Source: Nonomuraea fuscirosea
Lineage (GTDB): Bacteria; Actinomycetota; Actinomycetes; Streptosporangiales; Streptosporangiaceae
NCBI RefSeq assembly: GCF_003001935.1
Contig: NZ_PVNG01000007.1
Location: 62,001 to 126,000 of the forward strand
Length of the DNA: 64,000 nucleotides
Reading direction: 5' to 3'
The translations under genes and the position numbers were made by a program. Positions 24,101 through 32,149 of this stretch are shown one piece after another. Positions within the stretch are counted from its first letter, which is position 1, and every line of letters starts with the position of its first letter. Below the pieces are notes generated by a model. The model had not been told where the DNA came from, ran no database searches, and was given only the letters and a program-made list of their open reading frames with translations.

Positions 24101-25583
24101 CGCCCCTGCGCAGCGTGATCGCCGCCGCGACGCAGGCCAGGGGCACCGCGGGCAGCACGTAGCGGTAGTCGAACTCCGCCGTCGCCGCCGGGGCCAGCAG
24201 CAGCCCCACCGCTCCCAGCCAGGGCAGCACCACCGCGCCGCCGAACTTGCGCCAGCGCACCACGACGCCGTACAGGCCGATCAGCAGGATGCCGCCGAGC
24301 ATGATGCCGCGCAGGTAGAACACCTTCTGGTAGCCGCTCATGATGTCGGCCCACGGGTGCACGATCCGGGTCTCCGGCGGGCCCTGCTCGTAGCTGAACG
24401 CGTCGGTGTCGGTGCGCCCGCCCGCGTACGACGACCACCTCGGCAGCCGCTTGGGCTGGCCGTTCTCGTCCAGCGGGACGTACGGCTTGAACTCGTACAT
24501 GTTGTACGTCGACTCGTCCGGGAAACGCGGCCGCGACCAGTGGAAGGAGCGGAAGAAGTCGCGCGCCACCACCTGGAGGTAGTCGCCGGGCTGCGACAGG
24601 ATCGCCTTGGTGGCGAACGCGCTGGCGGCGTCGTTGGTGATCTCGCTCCACTTCTTGTTGATGCCCCACCGGTGCAGCACCTCGCCGGTGCCGGTGCCGT
24701 CGCCGTTGCCCTGGCCCCACAGGTACCACTGGGCGTAGTCCTTGCGCTGGTTGACCGGATCGTTGATGCACAGCAGCAGCAGCTGAACCTCTTTGTACTT
24801 GTCGATGTCCATCTTGTTGCAGTCGGCGAAGATGGCCGTGCGCATGTAGAGGATCAGGCCGTCGCTGTTGGTCATCGCGAATTTGCCGTACGCGGAGGCG
24901 AACCAGCCCATGTAGGCCATCACCGGGATCGCGCAGGCGGTGATCAGCGCCGTGACCGTACGCCAGCCGGCCCGCTTGACCAGCAGGTAGAGCACGACGA
25001 GGGCGAGGACCGGCAGGCCGATCGAGCGGGTCAGCCAGGTCATCGCCAGCAGCAGGCCGACCACCGCGCCCGCCTGCCAGGTGAGCCGCCGCTTCCACAG
25101 CACCATCGTGATCACACCGACCACGAGCAGCATGAACAGCGTGTCGGACATCACCATCTGCTCGAGCTGGATCTGGTAGGCGTCGAACAGCACCGGCGCC
25201 GCCGCCAGCGTGGCCCCCCACTTCGGCAGCCGGAACTTGATCCGCAGCAGCGCGTAGATCAGGCAGGCCGTGGCCAGGCCCATCAGATGCTGGGTGAAGA
25301 TCACCAGGCTGAAGCTGTGGAACGGCTTGAGCAGCATCAGCCAGGTGCTGTAGCCGTCGGGCCTGATCGGGTGGGGCCGGGGGTGCAGCGCCACCGAGAC
25401 GTACTCGTAGGAGTCGTTGAACCACATCGCCGGGCCGTAGCCGAGCATGGTGATGAGCCGCAGCACGGCGCCGACGCCGAAGGCCGCGGCGAACACCCGA
25501 TGCCTGCGCAACATGGACAGCGCGCGCGCTATCCGACCAGGAGCGGAGTGGTCCACAGGGGTAATCTCCGCGACGCTCACCAT
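24036..25583 (-). CDS. Integral-membrane GT-C glycosyltransferase (phospholipid-carrier dependent)
   Basis: 515 residues with about ten membrane segments. The first external loop carries WFNDSYEYVSVALHPRPHPIRPDGYS, the acidic residue position of GT-C enzymes of the PMT_2/ArnT type, followed by QLEQMVMSDTLFMLLV and WLTRSIGLPVL. A large external loop (about residues 250-400) precedes the last helices, and the tail is basic. It likely uses a polyprenyl-phosphate sugar; acceptor unknown. It is divergent from a GT2 that could make such a donor. Confidence 0.8.
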   Translation of the reverse strand: MVSVAEITPVDHSAPGRIARALSMLRRHRVFAAAFGVGAVLRLITMLGYGPAMWFNDSYEYVSVALHPRPHPIRPDGYSTWLMLLKPFHSFSLVIFTQHLMGLATACLIYALLRIKFRLPKWGATLAAAPVLFDAYQIQLEQMVMSDTLFMLLVVGVITMVLWKRRLTWQAGAVVGLLLAMTWLTRSIGLPVLALVVLYLLVKRAGWRTVTALITACAIPVMAYMGWFASAYGKFAMTNSDGLILYMRTAIFADCNKMDIDKYKEVQLLLLCINDPVNQRKDYAQWYLWGQGNGDGTGTGEVLHRWGINKKWSEITNDAASAFATKAILSQPGDYLQVVARDFFRSFHWSRPRFPDESTYNMYEFKPYVPLDENGQPKRLPRWSSYAGGRTDTDAFSYEQGPPETRIVHPWADIMSGYQKVFYLRGIMLGGILLIGLYGVVVRWRKFGGAVVLPWLGAVGLLLAPAATAEFDYRYVLPAVPLACVAAAITLRRGVTWARRSPKSSGASGSTTVPA

Positions 25584-25682
25584 GTTGTAAAGAATGCCAG
25601 TCGTTTTCAGGTCCGTGCCCGAGCATGGTCGTCTTCAGGGCATGATGGTTCACTGGAAGAGCCTTAACTGAAGGGTAGACAC

Positions 25683-26909
25683 GTGGAACTGACGGTGGTC
25701 ATGCCCTGCCTCAACGAGGCGGAGACCGTGGAAGTCTGTGTACGCAAGGCGTTGGCGTGCATGGAGGAGCACGGCATCGAGGGCGAGGTCCTGATCGCCG
25801 ACAACGGCAGCACGGACGGCTCACAGCAGCTCGCCCGTGATGCCGGGGCCCGTGTGGTCCACGTGGACGAGAAGGGTTACGGCAACGCCCTCATGGGCGG
25901 CATCAGGGCCGCCCGCGGCAAATACGTCATCATGGGCGACGCCGACGACTCCTATGACTTCACCGCGCTGCTGCCGTTCGTGGAGCAGTTGCGCGAGGGC
26001 GCCGACCTGGTGATGGGCAACCGTTTCCGCGGCGGCATCGCCCCGGGCGCCATGCCGCCGCTGCACCGCTACCTGGGCAACCCGGTGCTGTCGTTCATCG
26101 GGCGGCTGTTCTTCCCCTCGGCGATCAAGGACTTCCACTGCGGCCTGCGCGGCTTCAGGCGCGACTCGATCCTGCGGCTGCAGTTGCAGACCGGCGGCAT
26201 GGAGTTCGCCTCGGAGATGGTGGTCCGCTCGACGCTGGCCGGCCTCGACGTACGCGAGGTGCCGACCACGCTCGCCCCCGACGGCCGCTCGCGCCCGCCG
26301 CACCTGCGCTCGTGGCGCGACGGCTGGCGTCACCTGCGCTTCCTGCTCCTCTACAGCCCGAAGTGGCTGTTCTTCTACCCCGGCGTGCTGATGATGGTCA
26401 TCGGCCTGGTCGCCGGCACCGCGCTGACCTTCGGCCCCGTCGAGATCGGCGAGCTCGCCTTCGACGTCGACACCCTGGTCGGCACGTCCGCCCTGGTGGT
26501 GATCGGCTTCCAGGCGGCGTTGTTCGCGGTGTTCACCAAGGTCTACGCGGCCGAGGAGGGCTTCCTGCCGGAGTCGCCGCGCATCCGCAAGCTGATCGAC
26601 ATCGTCAGCCTGGAGAAGGGCCTCGTGGTCGGCGGGCTGCTGGCGCTGGCCGGTCTGGTCGGCCTGGTCATGTCGCTGGTGCACTGGCAGGTGCGCAGCT
26701 TCGGCGAGCTCGACCCGCGCGAGTCGCTGCGCATCGTGGTGCCGTCGGCGACGGCGCTCATCATGAGCTTCCAGACGATCTTCGCTTCGCTGTTCATCAG
26801 CATCCTGGGCATCCGCCGCACCCGCGAGACCTTCATCGACAACGCCGCCCGCGCGGCCGAGGAGGCCGCCGAGGGCCTCGCGCTGGAGAAGGCCAAGGCG
26901 AAGAACTGA
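25683..26909 (+). CDS. Polyprenyl-phosphate glycosyltransferase (GT2, DPM1/GtrB-like) with C-terminal membrane domain
   Basis: 408 residues from GTG 25683 after GAAGGG. A GT-A domain comes first: VVMPCLNEAETVEVCV, IADNGSTDGSQQLA, and the metal motif MGDADDSYDF, followed by the dolichyl-P-sugar-synthase-like NRFRGGIAPGAMPPLHRYLG. Four hydrophobic helices follow from about residue 230. Such enzymes load a sugar from a nucleotide donor onto polyprenyl phosphate. The product could feed the GT-C enzyme next door and possibly the two Pmt enzymes (inference from position). Confidence 0.87.
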   Translation: MELTVVMPCLNEAETVEVCVRKALACMEEHGIEGEVLIADNGSTDGSQQLARDAGARVVHVDEKGYGNALMGGIRAARGKYVIMGDADDSYDFTALLPFVEQLREGADLVMGNRFRGGIAPGAMPPLHRYLGNPVLSFIGRLFFPSAIKDFHCGLRGFRRDSILRLQLQTGGMEFASEMVVRSTLAGLDVREVPTTLAPDGRSRPPHLRSWRDGWRHLRFLLLYSPKWLFFYPGVLMMVIGLVAGTALTFGPVEIGELAFDVDTLVGTSALVVIGFQAALFAVFTKVYAAEEGFLPESPRIRKLIDIVSLEKGLVVGGLLALAGLVGLVMSLVHWQVRSFGELDPRESLRIVVPSATALIMSFQTIFASLFISILGIRRTRETFIDNAARAAEEAAEGLALEKAKAKN

Positions 26910-26968
26910 GCCTTCCCGCGCCGCCGTGGCAGGCCGCCCGCCGTAACAAACGATCATCACGGACCCCG

Positions 26969-26974
26969 TAGGCT
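26969..26974 (+). promoter_or_regulatory. -10 element of a probable leaderless metG transcript
   Basis: TAGGCT ends 7 nt before ATG 26982, and no ribosome site is seen. Confidence 0.45.
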
Positions 26975-26981
26975 AAGGACC

Positions 26982-28763
26982 ATGTCCCAGCACATCTTGA
27001 CCGCCGTCGCGTGGCCGTATGCCAACGGCCCCCGTCACATCGGGCACGTTTCCGGATTCGGAGTGCCGTCCGACGTCTTCAGCCGCTACCAGCGGATGGC
27101 GGGCAACAAGGTGCTGATGGTGTCCGGCACCGACGAGCACGGCACCCCGATCCAGGTCCAGGCCGACAAGGAGGGCGTGAGCGCCAGAGAGCTGGCCGAC
27201 CGCTACAACCGCGTCATCGCCGAGGACCTGACCGGGCTCGGCCTGTCCTACGACCTGTTCACCAGGACCACGACGAAAAACCACTACGCCGTCACGCAGG
27301 AGATCTTCAAGGGTCTCTACAACAACGGCTATATCTTCCCCAAGACCACGATGGGCGCGATCTCGCCGTCCACCGGCCGCACCCTGCCCGACCGCTACAT
27401 CGAGGGCACCTGCCCCATCTGCGGCTACGACGGGGCCCGCGGCGACCAGTGCGACAACTGCGGCAACCAGCTCGACCCGATCCAGCTGATCAACCCCAAG
27501 AGCCGCATCAACGGCGAGACGCCGGTCTTCACCGAGACCGAGCACTTCATGCTCGACCTGCCCGCCTTCGCCGAGGTGCTCGGCTCCTACCTGCAGTCCA
27601 AGCAGGGCGAGTGGCGGCCCAACGTGCTGAAGTTCGCCCTCAACCTGCTCGGCGACCTGCAGCCGCGGGCGATCAGCCGCGACCTCGACTGGGGCGTGCC
27701 GATCCCGCTCGACGGCTGGAGCGAGCAGCCCAACAAGCGGCTCTACGTGTGGTTCGACGCGGTCATCGGCTACCTGTCCGCCTCCATCGAGTGGGCCAGG
27801 CGCTCCGGCGACCCCGACGCCTGGCGCCAGTGGTGGCAGAATCCCGACGCCCGCGGCTACTACTTCATGGGCAAGGACAACATTGTCTTCCACGCCGAGA
27901 TCTGGCCGGCGATGCTGTTCGGCTACAGCGGCATCGGCGCCCGCGACGGCTCGCCGGGGTCGCTCGGCGCGCTCGACGTGCCGTCCGAGGTGGTCTCCAG
28001 CGAGTTCCTGACCATGGAGGGCAAGAAGTTCTCCTCCTCCCGCCAGGTCGTCATCTACGTGCGCGACTTCCTGGCCCGCTACGACGCCGACGCGCTGCGC
28101 TACTACATCGCGGTGGCCGGGCCGGAAAACCAGGACACCGACTTCACCTGGCAGGAGTTCGTCAACCGCAACAACGGCGAACTGGTCGCGGCCTGGGGCA
28201 ACCTGGTCAACCGGTCCATCTCGATGGCCGCGAAGAACTTCGGGGCGGTGCCCGAGGCCGGCGACCTCACCGACGCCGACCGGGCGCTGCTGGAGCGCTC
28301 CCGGTCCGCCTTCGCCCCCGTCGGGGCCGAGCTGGGCCGCTCACGCTTCAAGAACGCCATCACCGAGGCGTTCGACGTCGTGCGCGAGGCCAACAAATAC
28401 CTGGCCGAGCAGGAGCCGTGGAAGCTCAAGGACGACCCTGAGCGGCAGAAGTCGATCCTGCACGTCGCGCTCCAGGTCGTCGACGACGCCAAGACGATGC
28501 TCACGCCGTTCCTGCCCGGCTCGTCCAACAAGGTGTCCGCCATGCTGGGCGGCGAGGGCGTTTGGTCCGGCATGCCGGAGATCCGCGAGGTCGACGAGGA
28601 CGGCGGCACCCCCTACCCGGTGATCACCGGCGAGTACGACGGGGCCGCCCGCTGGGAGCACCGGCCGATCAAGCCGGGCACCCCGCTCGCGCCGCCCGTG
28701 CCGCTGTTCAAGAAGCTCGACCCGAAGGTCGTCGACGAGGAGCTGGCCCGCCTGGGCGAGTGA
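26982..28763 (+). CDS. metG: Methionyl-tRNA synthetase
   Basis: 593 residues. Charges tRNA-Met. Class I signatures: AWPYANGPRHIGHVSGFG (HIGH) and GKKFSSSRQ (KMSKS equivalent, KFSSS). A zinc knuckle, CPICGYDGARGDQCDNCG, marks the CP domain. The anticodon-binding helical domain follows, without a C-terminal EMAP/Trbp111-like dimerisation domain. It heads the conserved metG-tatD-rpf-rsmA-ispE order. Confidence 0.96.
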   Translation: MSQHILTAVAWPYANGPRHIGHVSGFGVPSDVFSRYQRMAGNKVLMVSGTDEHGTPIQVQADKEGVSARELADRYNRVIAEDLTGLGLSYDLFTRTTTKNHYAVTQEIFKGLYNNGYIFPKTTMGAISPSTGRTLPDRYIEGTCPICGYDGARGDQCDNCGNQLDPIQLINPKSRINGETPVFTETEHFMLDLPAFAEVLGSYLQSKQGEWRPNVLKFALNLLGDLQPRAISRDLDWGVPIPLDGWSEQPNKRLYVWFDAVIGYLSASIEWARRSGDPDAWRQWWQNPDARGYYFMGKDNIVFHAEIWPAMLFGYSGIGARDGSPGSLGALDVPSEVVSSEFLTMEGKKFSSSRQVVIYVRDFLARYDADALRYYIAVAGPENQDTDFTWQEFVNRNNGELVAAWGNLVNRSISMAAKNFGAVPEAGDLTDADRALLERSRSAFAPVGAELGRSRFKNAITEAFDVVREANKYLAEQEPWKLKDDPERQKSILHVALQVVDDAKTMLTPFLPGSSNKVSAMLGGEGVWSGMPEIREVDEDGGTPYPVITGEYDGAARWEHRPIKPGTPLAPPVPLFKKLDPKVVDEELARLGE

Positions 28764-28780
28764 CCTGGTCGCGCGATGAC

Positions 28781-28812
28781 GGCGGAGGCGGTCTTCGCTG
28801 ACCGCCTTCGCC
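28781..28812 (+). terminator. Hairpin terminator after metG
   Basis: A 13-bp stem with one G-U pair (GGCGGAGGCGGTC at 28781-28793 with 28800-28812) and a 6-nt loop lies 17 bp after the metG stop. Confidence 0.65.
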
Positions 28813-28837
28813 ATCAGGGGCGGCTACTTTAGATGCC

Positions 28838-29692
28838 GTGACCAAGCTTCCCGCCGCCCCAGAGCCGCTCTCCGCACCCGTGTTCGACAGCCACTGCCAC
28901 CTCGACATCATGGTCGGCAACCGGCAGGCGTCGTCCGGCGACCCGGTGGCGCAGGCCGCGCAGCAGGCGGCGGCCAGCGTGCGGAGCATCCTCGACGACG
29001 CGCGGGCCGTGGGCGTGACGCGGCTGGTCACGATCGGCTACGACCTGGCGTCGTCCCGGTGGAACGCGGAGGTGGCGGCGGGGCAGGAGGGCGTGTACGC
29101 GGGCGTGGCGATCCACCCCAACGAGGCGCACGAGTCCACCCCCGAGGTGCTGGCCGAGATCGAGGCGCTGGCCGGGCAGGACGCGGTGCGCGCGGTGGGG
29201 GAGACGGGGCTCGACTACTACCGCGACTGGGCGAGCAAGGACGACCAGCACGCGAGCTTCCGTGCGCACATCGAGATCGCCAAGCGCACCGGCAAGGCGC
29301 TGGTGATCCACGACCGCGACGCGCACGACGACGTGCTCAAGGTGCTGGCTGCCGAGGGCGCTCCGGACAGGGTGGTCTTCCACAGCTTCTCCGGCGACGC
29401 CGAAATGGCTAAAAAGTGCGTTGAAGCCGGATATTTCATGTCATTTTCCGGGCCGGTGACGTACAAGAACGCCGCCTACCTGCGCGCGGCCGCCGAGGTC
29501 GCGCCCGCCGAGCTCATGCTGGTCGAGACCGACGCCCCCTACCTGCCGCCCGTCCCGCACCGCGGCAAGCCCAACGCCCCCTACCTCGTCCCGCTCACCC
29601 TGCGCTGCCTCGCCGAGGTCAAGAACGTCCATCCTGACCTGCTGTGCGAGGTGATCAGCGGCAACGGAGTCACGGTCTTCGGCGAGTGGTGA
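28838..29692 (+). CDS. tatD: TatD-family metal-dependent deoxyribonuclease
   Basis: 284 residues. TatD enzymes are 3'-5' exonucleases of a TIM-barrel amidohydrolase fold. Metal ligands: DSHCHLD, the Glu in GETGLDYYRD, HDRDAHDD (His) and FHSFSGD, and a final Asp in VETDAPYLPP. GTG 28838 follows TACTTT by 7 nt, suggesting leaderless transcription. Confidence 0.94.
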   Translation: MTKLPAAPEPLSAPVFDSHCHLDIMVGNRQASSGDPVAQAAQQAAASVRSILDDARAVGVTRLVTIGYDLASSRWNAEVAAGQEGVYAGVAIHPNEAHESTPEVLAEIEALAGQDAVRAVGETGLDYYRDWASKDDQHASFRAHIEIAKRTGKALVIHDRDAHDDVLKVLAAEGAPDRVVFHSFSGDAEMAKKCVEAGYFMSFSGPVTYKNAAYLRAAAEVAPAELMLVETDAPYLPPVPHRGKPNAPYLVPLTLRCLAEVKNVHPDLLCEVISGNGVTVFGEW

Positions 29693-29775
29693 CCATCTTT
29701 CGGTGAAGCGGCGGATGCCGGCGCGCGGCCGCCGTTAGCGTTCGGGCGATCCTGCCCCGCTACCGGAGGTGGTTC

Positions 29776-30711
29776 GTGCGAGGTAAGAGGCGTGCGCCCC
29801 GTCCGCCGCTCCCGTGGCGCTCCCCGTGGACGCCGGTCGTGTGCGTGGCCGGCGTGGTGGCCGCGAGCGCGCTCGTGGCGGTGTCGTTCCTCGTCAAAGA
29901 GGTCGTGCTGGTCGTGGACGGCGAACGCAGGCCCGTCCACGCCTTCGCCGGCACCGTCGAAGAGGTGCTCGCCGCCGCGGGCGTCACGATGGCGTACGGC
30001 GACGTCGTCCGTCCATCCGCCCAGGAGGAGGTGCGCGACGGTGCCACGATCGAGGTGCGCCGCGCCCGCCCCCTGACCCTGACCCTCGACGGCCACACCA
30101 GCAAGCACCTGGTCACCGCCTCGAACGTGGGCGAAGCCCTGGCCGAGCTGGACATCACCCCCGCCGCCGGCCGGCTGTCCGCGCCGCCCGGGGACGCGGT
30201 GCCGCTGGAGGGGATGGAGCTCACGGTTTACACCCGGCGCAAGGTGTACGTGGTCGCGGGCACCACCCGGCTGACCTCGCGGACCACCGCCAGGACGGTG
30301 CGCCAGGTGCTCAGGCAGAAGCGCGTCGAGCTGCGCCGCGGCTACCACGTGGACCCGCCGCTGGACAGCTTCCCCGAGGACGGGACGGTCATCACGATCG
30401 TCCCGCCCCGTACCACGCAGATCGACCCCGCCACCGCGCGGCTCGACTGGCGGGCGCTGGCCGAGTGCGAGTCGCACGGGGACCCGCGGGCCTACAACCC
30501 CGACGGGCCCTACTACGGCATGTACCAGTTCAGCCTGCCGATGTGGCAGGCGGTCGGCGGCATGGGGCTGCCGTCCAACTGGCCGGAGGACGAGCAGACC
30601 TATCGGGCTCAGCTGCTCTACCAGAAGGTGGGGGGCAGGTGGCGGGGCCAGTGGCCGAACTGCGGCGACCGCCTCTTCGGCCGCGCCACGGTCACGGCCC
30701 TGCGCCGCTGA
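29776..30711 (+). CDS. rpfB: Resuscitation-promoting factor, RpfB-like
   Basis: 311 residues from GTG 29776 after GGAGG. One N-terminal membrane anchor (VVCVAGVVAASALVAVSFLV), three DUF348 ubiquitin-like modules (about residues 42-205), then an Rpf lysozyme-like domain (DWRALAECESHGDPRAY..YYGMYQFSLPMWQAVGG). The catalytic Glu is in ECESHG, and two cysteines (ECES, PNCGD) suit the domain's disulfide. Unlike mycobacterial RpfB there is no G5 domain. It would cleave peptidoglycan during regrowth or spore germination. Its 3' end is followed by tandem repeats. Confidence 0.9.
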   Translation: MRGKRRAPRPPLPWRSPWTPVVCVAGVVAASALVAVSFLVKEVVLVVDGERRPVHAFAGTVEEVLAAAGVTMAYGDVVRPSAQEEVRDGATIEVRRARPLTLTLDGHTSKHLVTASNVGEALAELDITPAAGRLSAPPGDAVPLEGMELTVYTRRKVYVVAGTTRLTSRTTARTVRQVLRQKRVELRRGYHVDPPLDSFPEDGTVITIVPPRTTQIDPATARLDWRALAECESHGDPRAYNPDGPYYGMYQFSLPMWQAVGGMGLPSNWPEDEQTYRAQLLYQKVGGRWRGQWPNCGDRLFGRATVTALRR

Positions 30712-30751
30712 CCTCTCCTGGACCGGCGGACGAACCCGGTCAGCCGAGACC

Positions 30752-30878
30752 GCTGACCCGGTCCGAAGCCGGGGTCGCTGATCCGTTCGAACCCTGCGCA
30801 AGCCGGGGTCGCTGATCCGGTCCGAGCCCTATGTAAGCCGGGTTGCTGATCCGGCCCGAGCCCTGCGCGAGCCGGCGC
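30752..30878 (+). repeat. 34-bp tandem repeats downstream of rpfB
   Basis: Four units: 30752-30776 (25 bp, internally deleted), 30777-30810 (34 bp), 30811-30844 (34 bp) and 30845-30878. Consensus GCTGATCCGGTCCGAGCCC followed by a shared AAGCCGG. The rpfB end (CTGCGCCGCTGACC) resembles the joint between units. No gene is seen in 30712-30907. Confidence 0.75.
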
Positions 30879-30907
30879 CGAGACCGTCGGCCCGGCGTAC
30901 GGGACCG

Positions 30908-32149
30908 TCACCCCGACACGGAGACCCCGAAGTCGGCGCCCTCGGGGGGCTGGAGCGGTTGCAGTTTCTCGGCGTTGCGCCCGGCCACCGCGACCTTCCC
31001 GAACGGCCCCCCGTCCGGCTGCCCCACATAGAGCCGGTTCCCGCTGAAGGTCACCGACCACCCGAACAGCCCGTCCCCGGTCGTCAGCTTCCGGTCCTCG
31101 GCCGCGTCCTTCCAGGACACCACCCGGACGCCGCCGCCGTAAGGAGCGCCGATCGCCAGCCGGCCGTCCGTGGAGGTCGCCATCGAGAACCCGAACGCCT
31201 GCTTGCCCCCCTGCGTCACCCGCCTGGTGGGCTTTCTGGCGGTGTCCAGCAGCTGCACGTATCCGGGGCCCGGTGAGCTGACGGCGTAACCGGCGCCCTC
31301 CGCGTAGGCGACGGCGTACCCGTACCGGTCACCGGACTCGGCGGTCGGCGAGTCCAGCTTCAGCGTCGTCAGCCTCTCGGCCATCACGTCGTCGATGAAG
31401 ACGACGCAACCCGAGTCGATCTTGCCCTTCTCGATCTGGCGGCCCAGGCCGTCGTCGTTCTCGTACGGCACGCCGACGACCAGCCCGTTCTTCGCCCCGA
31501 ACGCCAGCGAGTAGCCGAACTGGTCGCCCACCTCGCTGTTGCCCCGCACGTCCACGCTCTCCTGGCTGATCCGGCGCAGGTCACCCGCGCCCTTGCGCAC
31601 GTAGACGGCGCCGACGTCCAGAAGGTCGCCCTCGTCCTCGTACGGCGCCCCGATCGCGACCAGGTCACCCCGCCCGGCCAACGCCCAGCCGAAGTGCGCG
31701 AACCGCTGCGGCTGCGGCGGCACCAGGCGCTGCGGGGGAGCGGCGCCGCCGCCATAGACGACGTACGCGGCCCCGGCGTCCTCGACGCCGTCCACGTCCG
31801 CGTACGGGGCGCCGATCACCAGGTCGGCGCAGGTGTCGCCGTTGACCTGCGCCAGCCGTACGGACCAGCCGAACCCGTCGCCCCTGCTCAGCCCCGGCAC
31901 GCTCACCGGCGTCACCTTGCCGGCGGACAGCACGTGCACGGCCCCCTTCAGGTCGTCGCCGAAGGGGTCGCCCACCGCCACGTCGTCCACACCGTCACCG
32001 TCGAAGTCGGCGGCCCCGGCACAGGCGACGGCGGCTTTCGTCGCGGCTTCGGTCGTGTCTGTGGCCGTGTCTGTGGCCGCCGTCGTGGCGGCGGCCGGGG
32101 CACCGACCGTCACCGCCAGCATGATCGCGGCGAGCGCGGATCCGATCAT
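30908..32149 (-). CDS. Secreted FG-GAP (integrin-type beta-propeller) protein
   Basis: 413 residues with a signal peptide (MIGSALAAIMLAVTVGAPAA). At least six FG-GAP repeats follow: CAGAADFDGDGVDDVAVGDPF, DGFGWSVRLAQVNGDTCADLVIGAPYADVDG, AHFGWALAGRGDLVAIGAPYEDEG, DQFGYSLAFGAKNGLVVGVPYENDDG, AFGFSMATSTDGRLAIGAPYGG (motif parts FGxS and GAPY). Acidic DxDGD loops suit calcium. ATG 32149 shares its A with the kinase stop codon (TGATG), so translation is coupled to the kinase. It may be an extracellular partner or reporter domain of that kinase (inference). Confidence 0.85.
   Translation of the reverse strand: MIGSALAAIMLAVTVGAPAAATTAATDTATDTTEAATKAAVACAGAADFDGDGVDDVAVGDPFGDDLKGAVHVLSAGKVTPVSVPGLSRGDGFGWSVRLAQVNGDTCADLVIGAPYADVDGVEDAGAAYVVYGGGAAPPQRLVPPQPQRFAHFGWALAGRGDLVAIGAPYEDEGDLLDVGAVYVRKGAGDLRRISQESVDVRGNSEVGDQFGYSLAFGAKNGLVVGVPYENDDGLGRQIEKGKIDSGCVVFIDDVMAERLTTLKLDSPTAESGDRYGYAVAYAEGAGYAVSSPGPGYVQLLDTARKPTRRVTQGGKQAFGFSMATSTDGRLAIGAPYGGGVRVVSWKDAAEDRKLTTGDGLFGWSVTFSGNRLYVGQPDGGPFGKVAVAGRNAEKLQPLQPPEGADFGVSVSG

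Noticed and set aside
26910..26981. Methionine/SAM riboswitch before metG
   Set aside because: Only 72 bp are available and the -10 element is 7 nt before the start, leaving no leader RNA.
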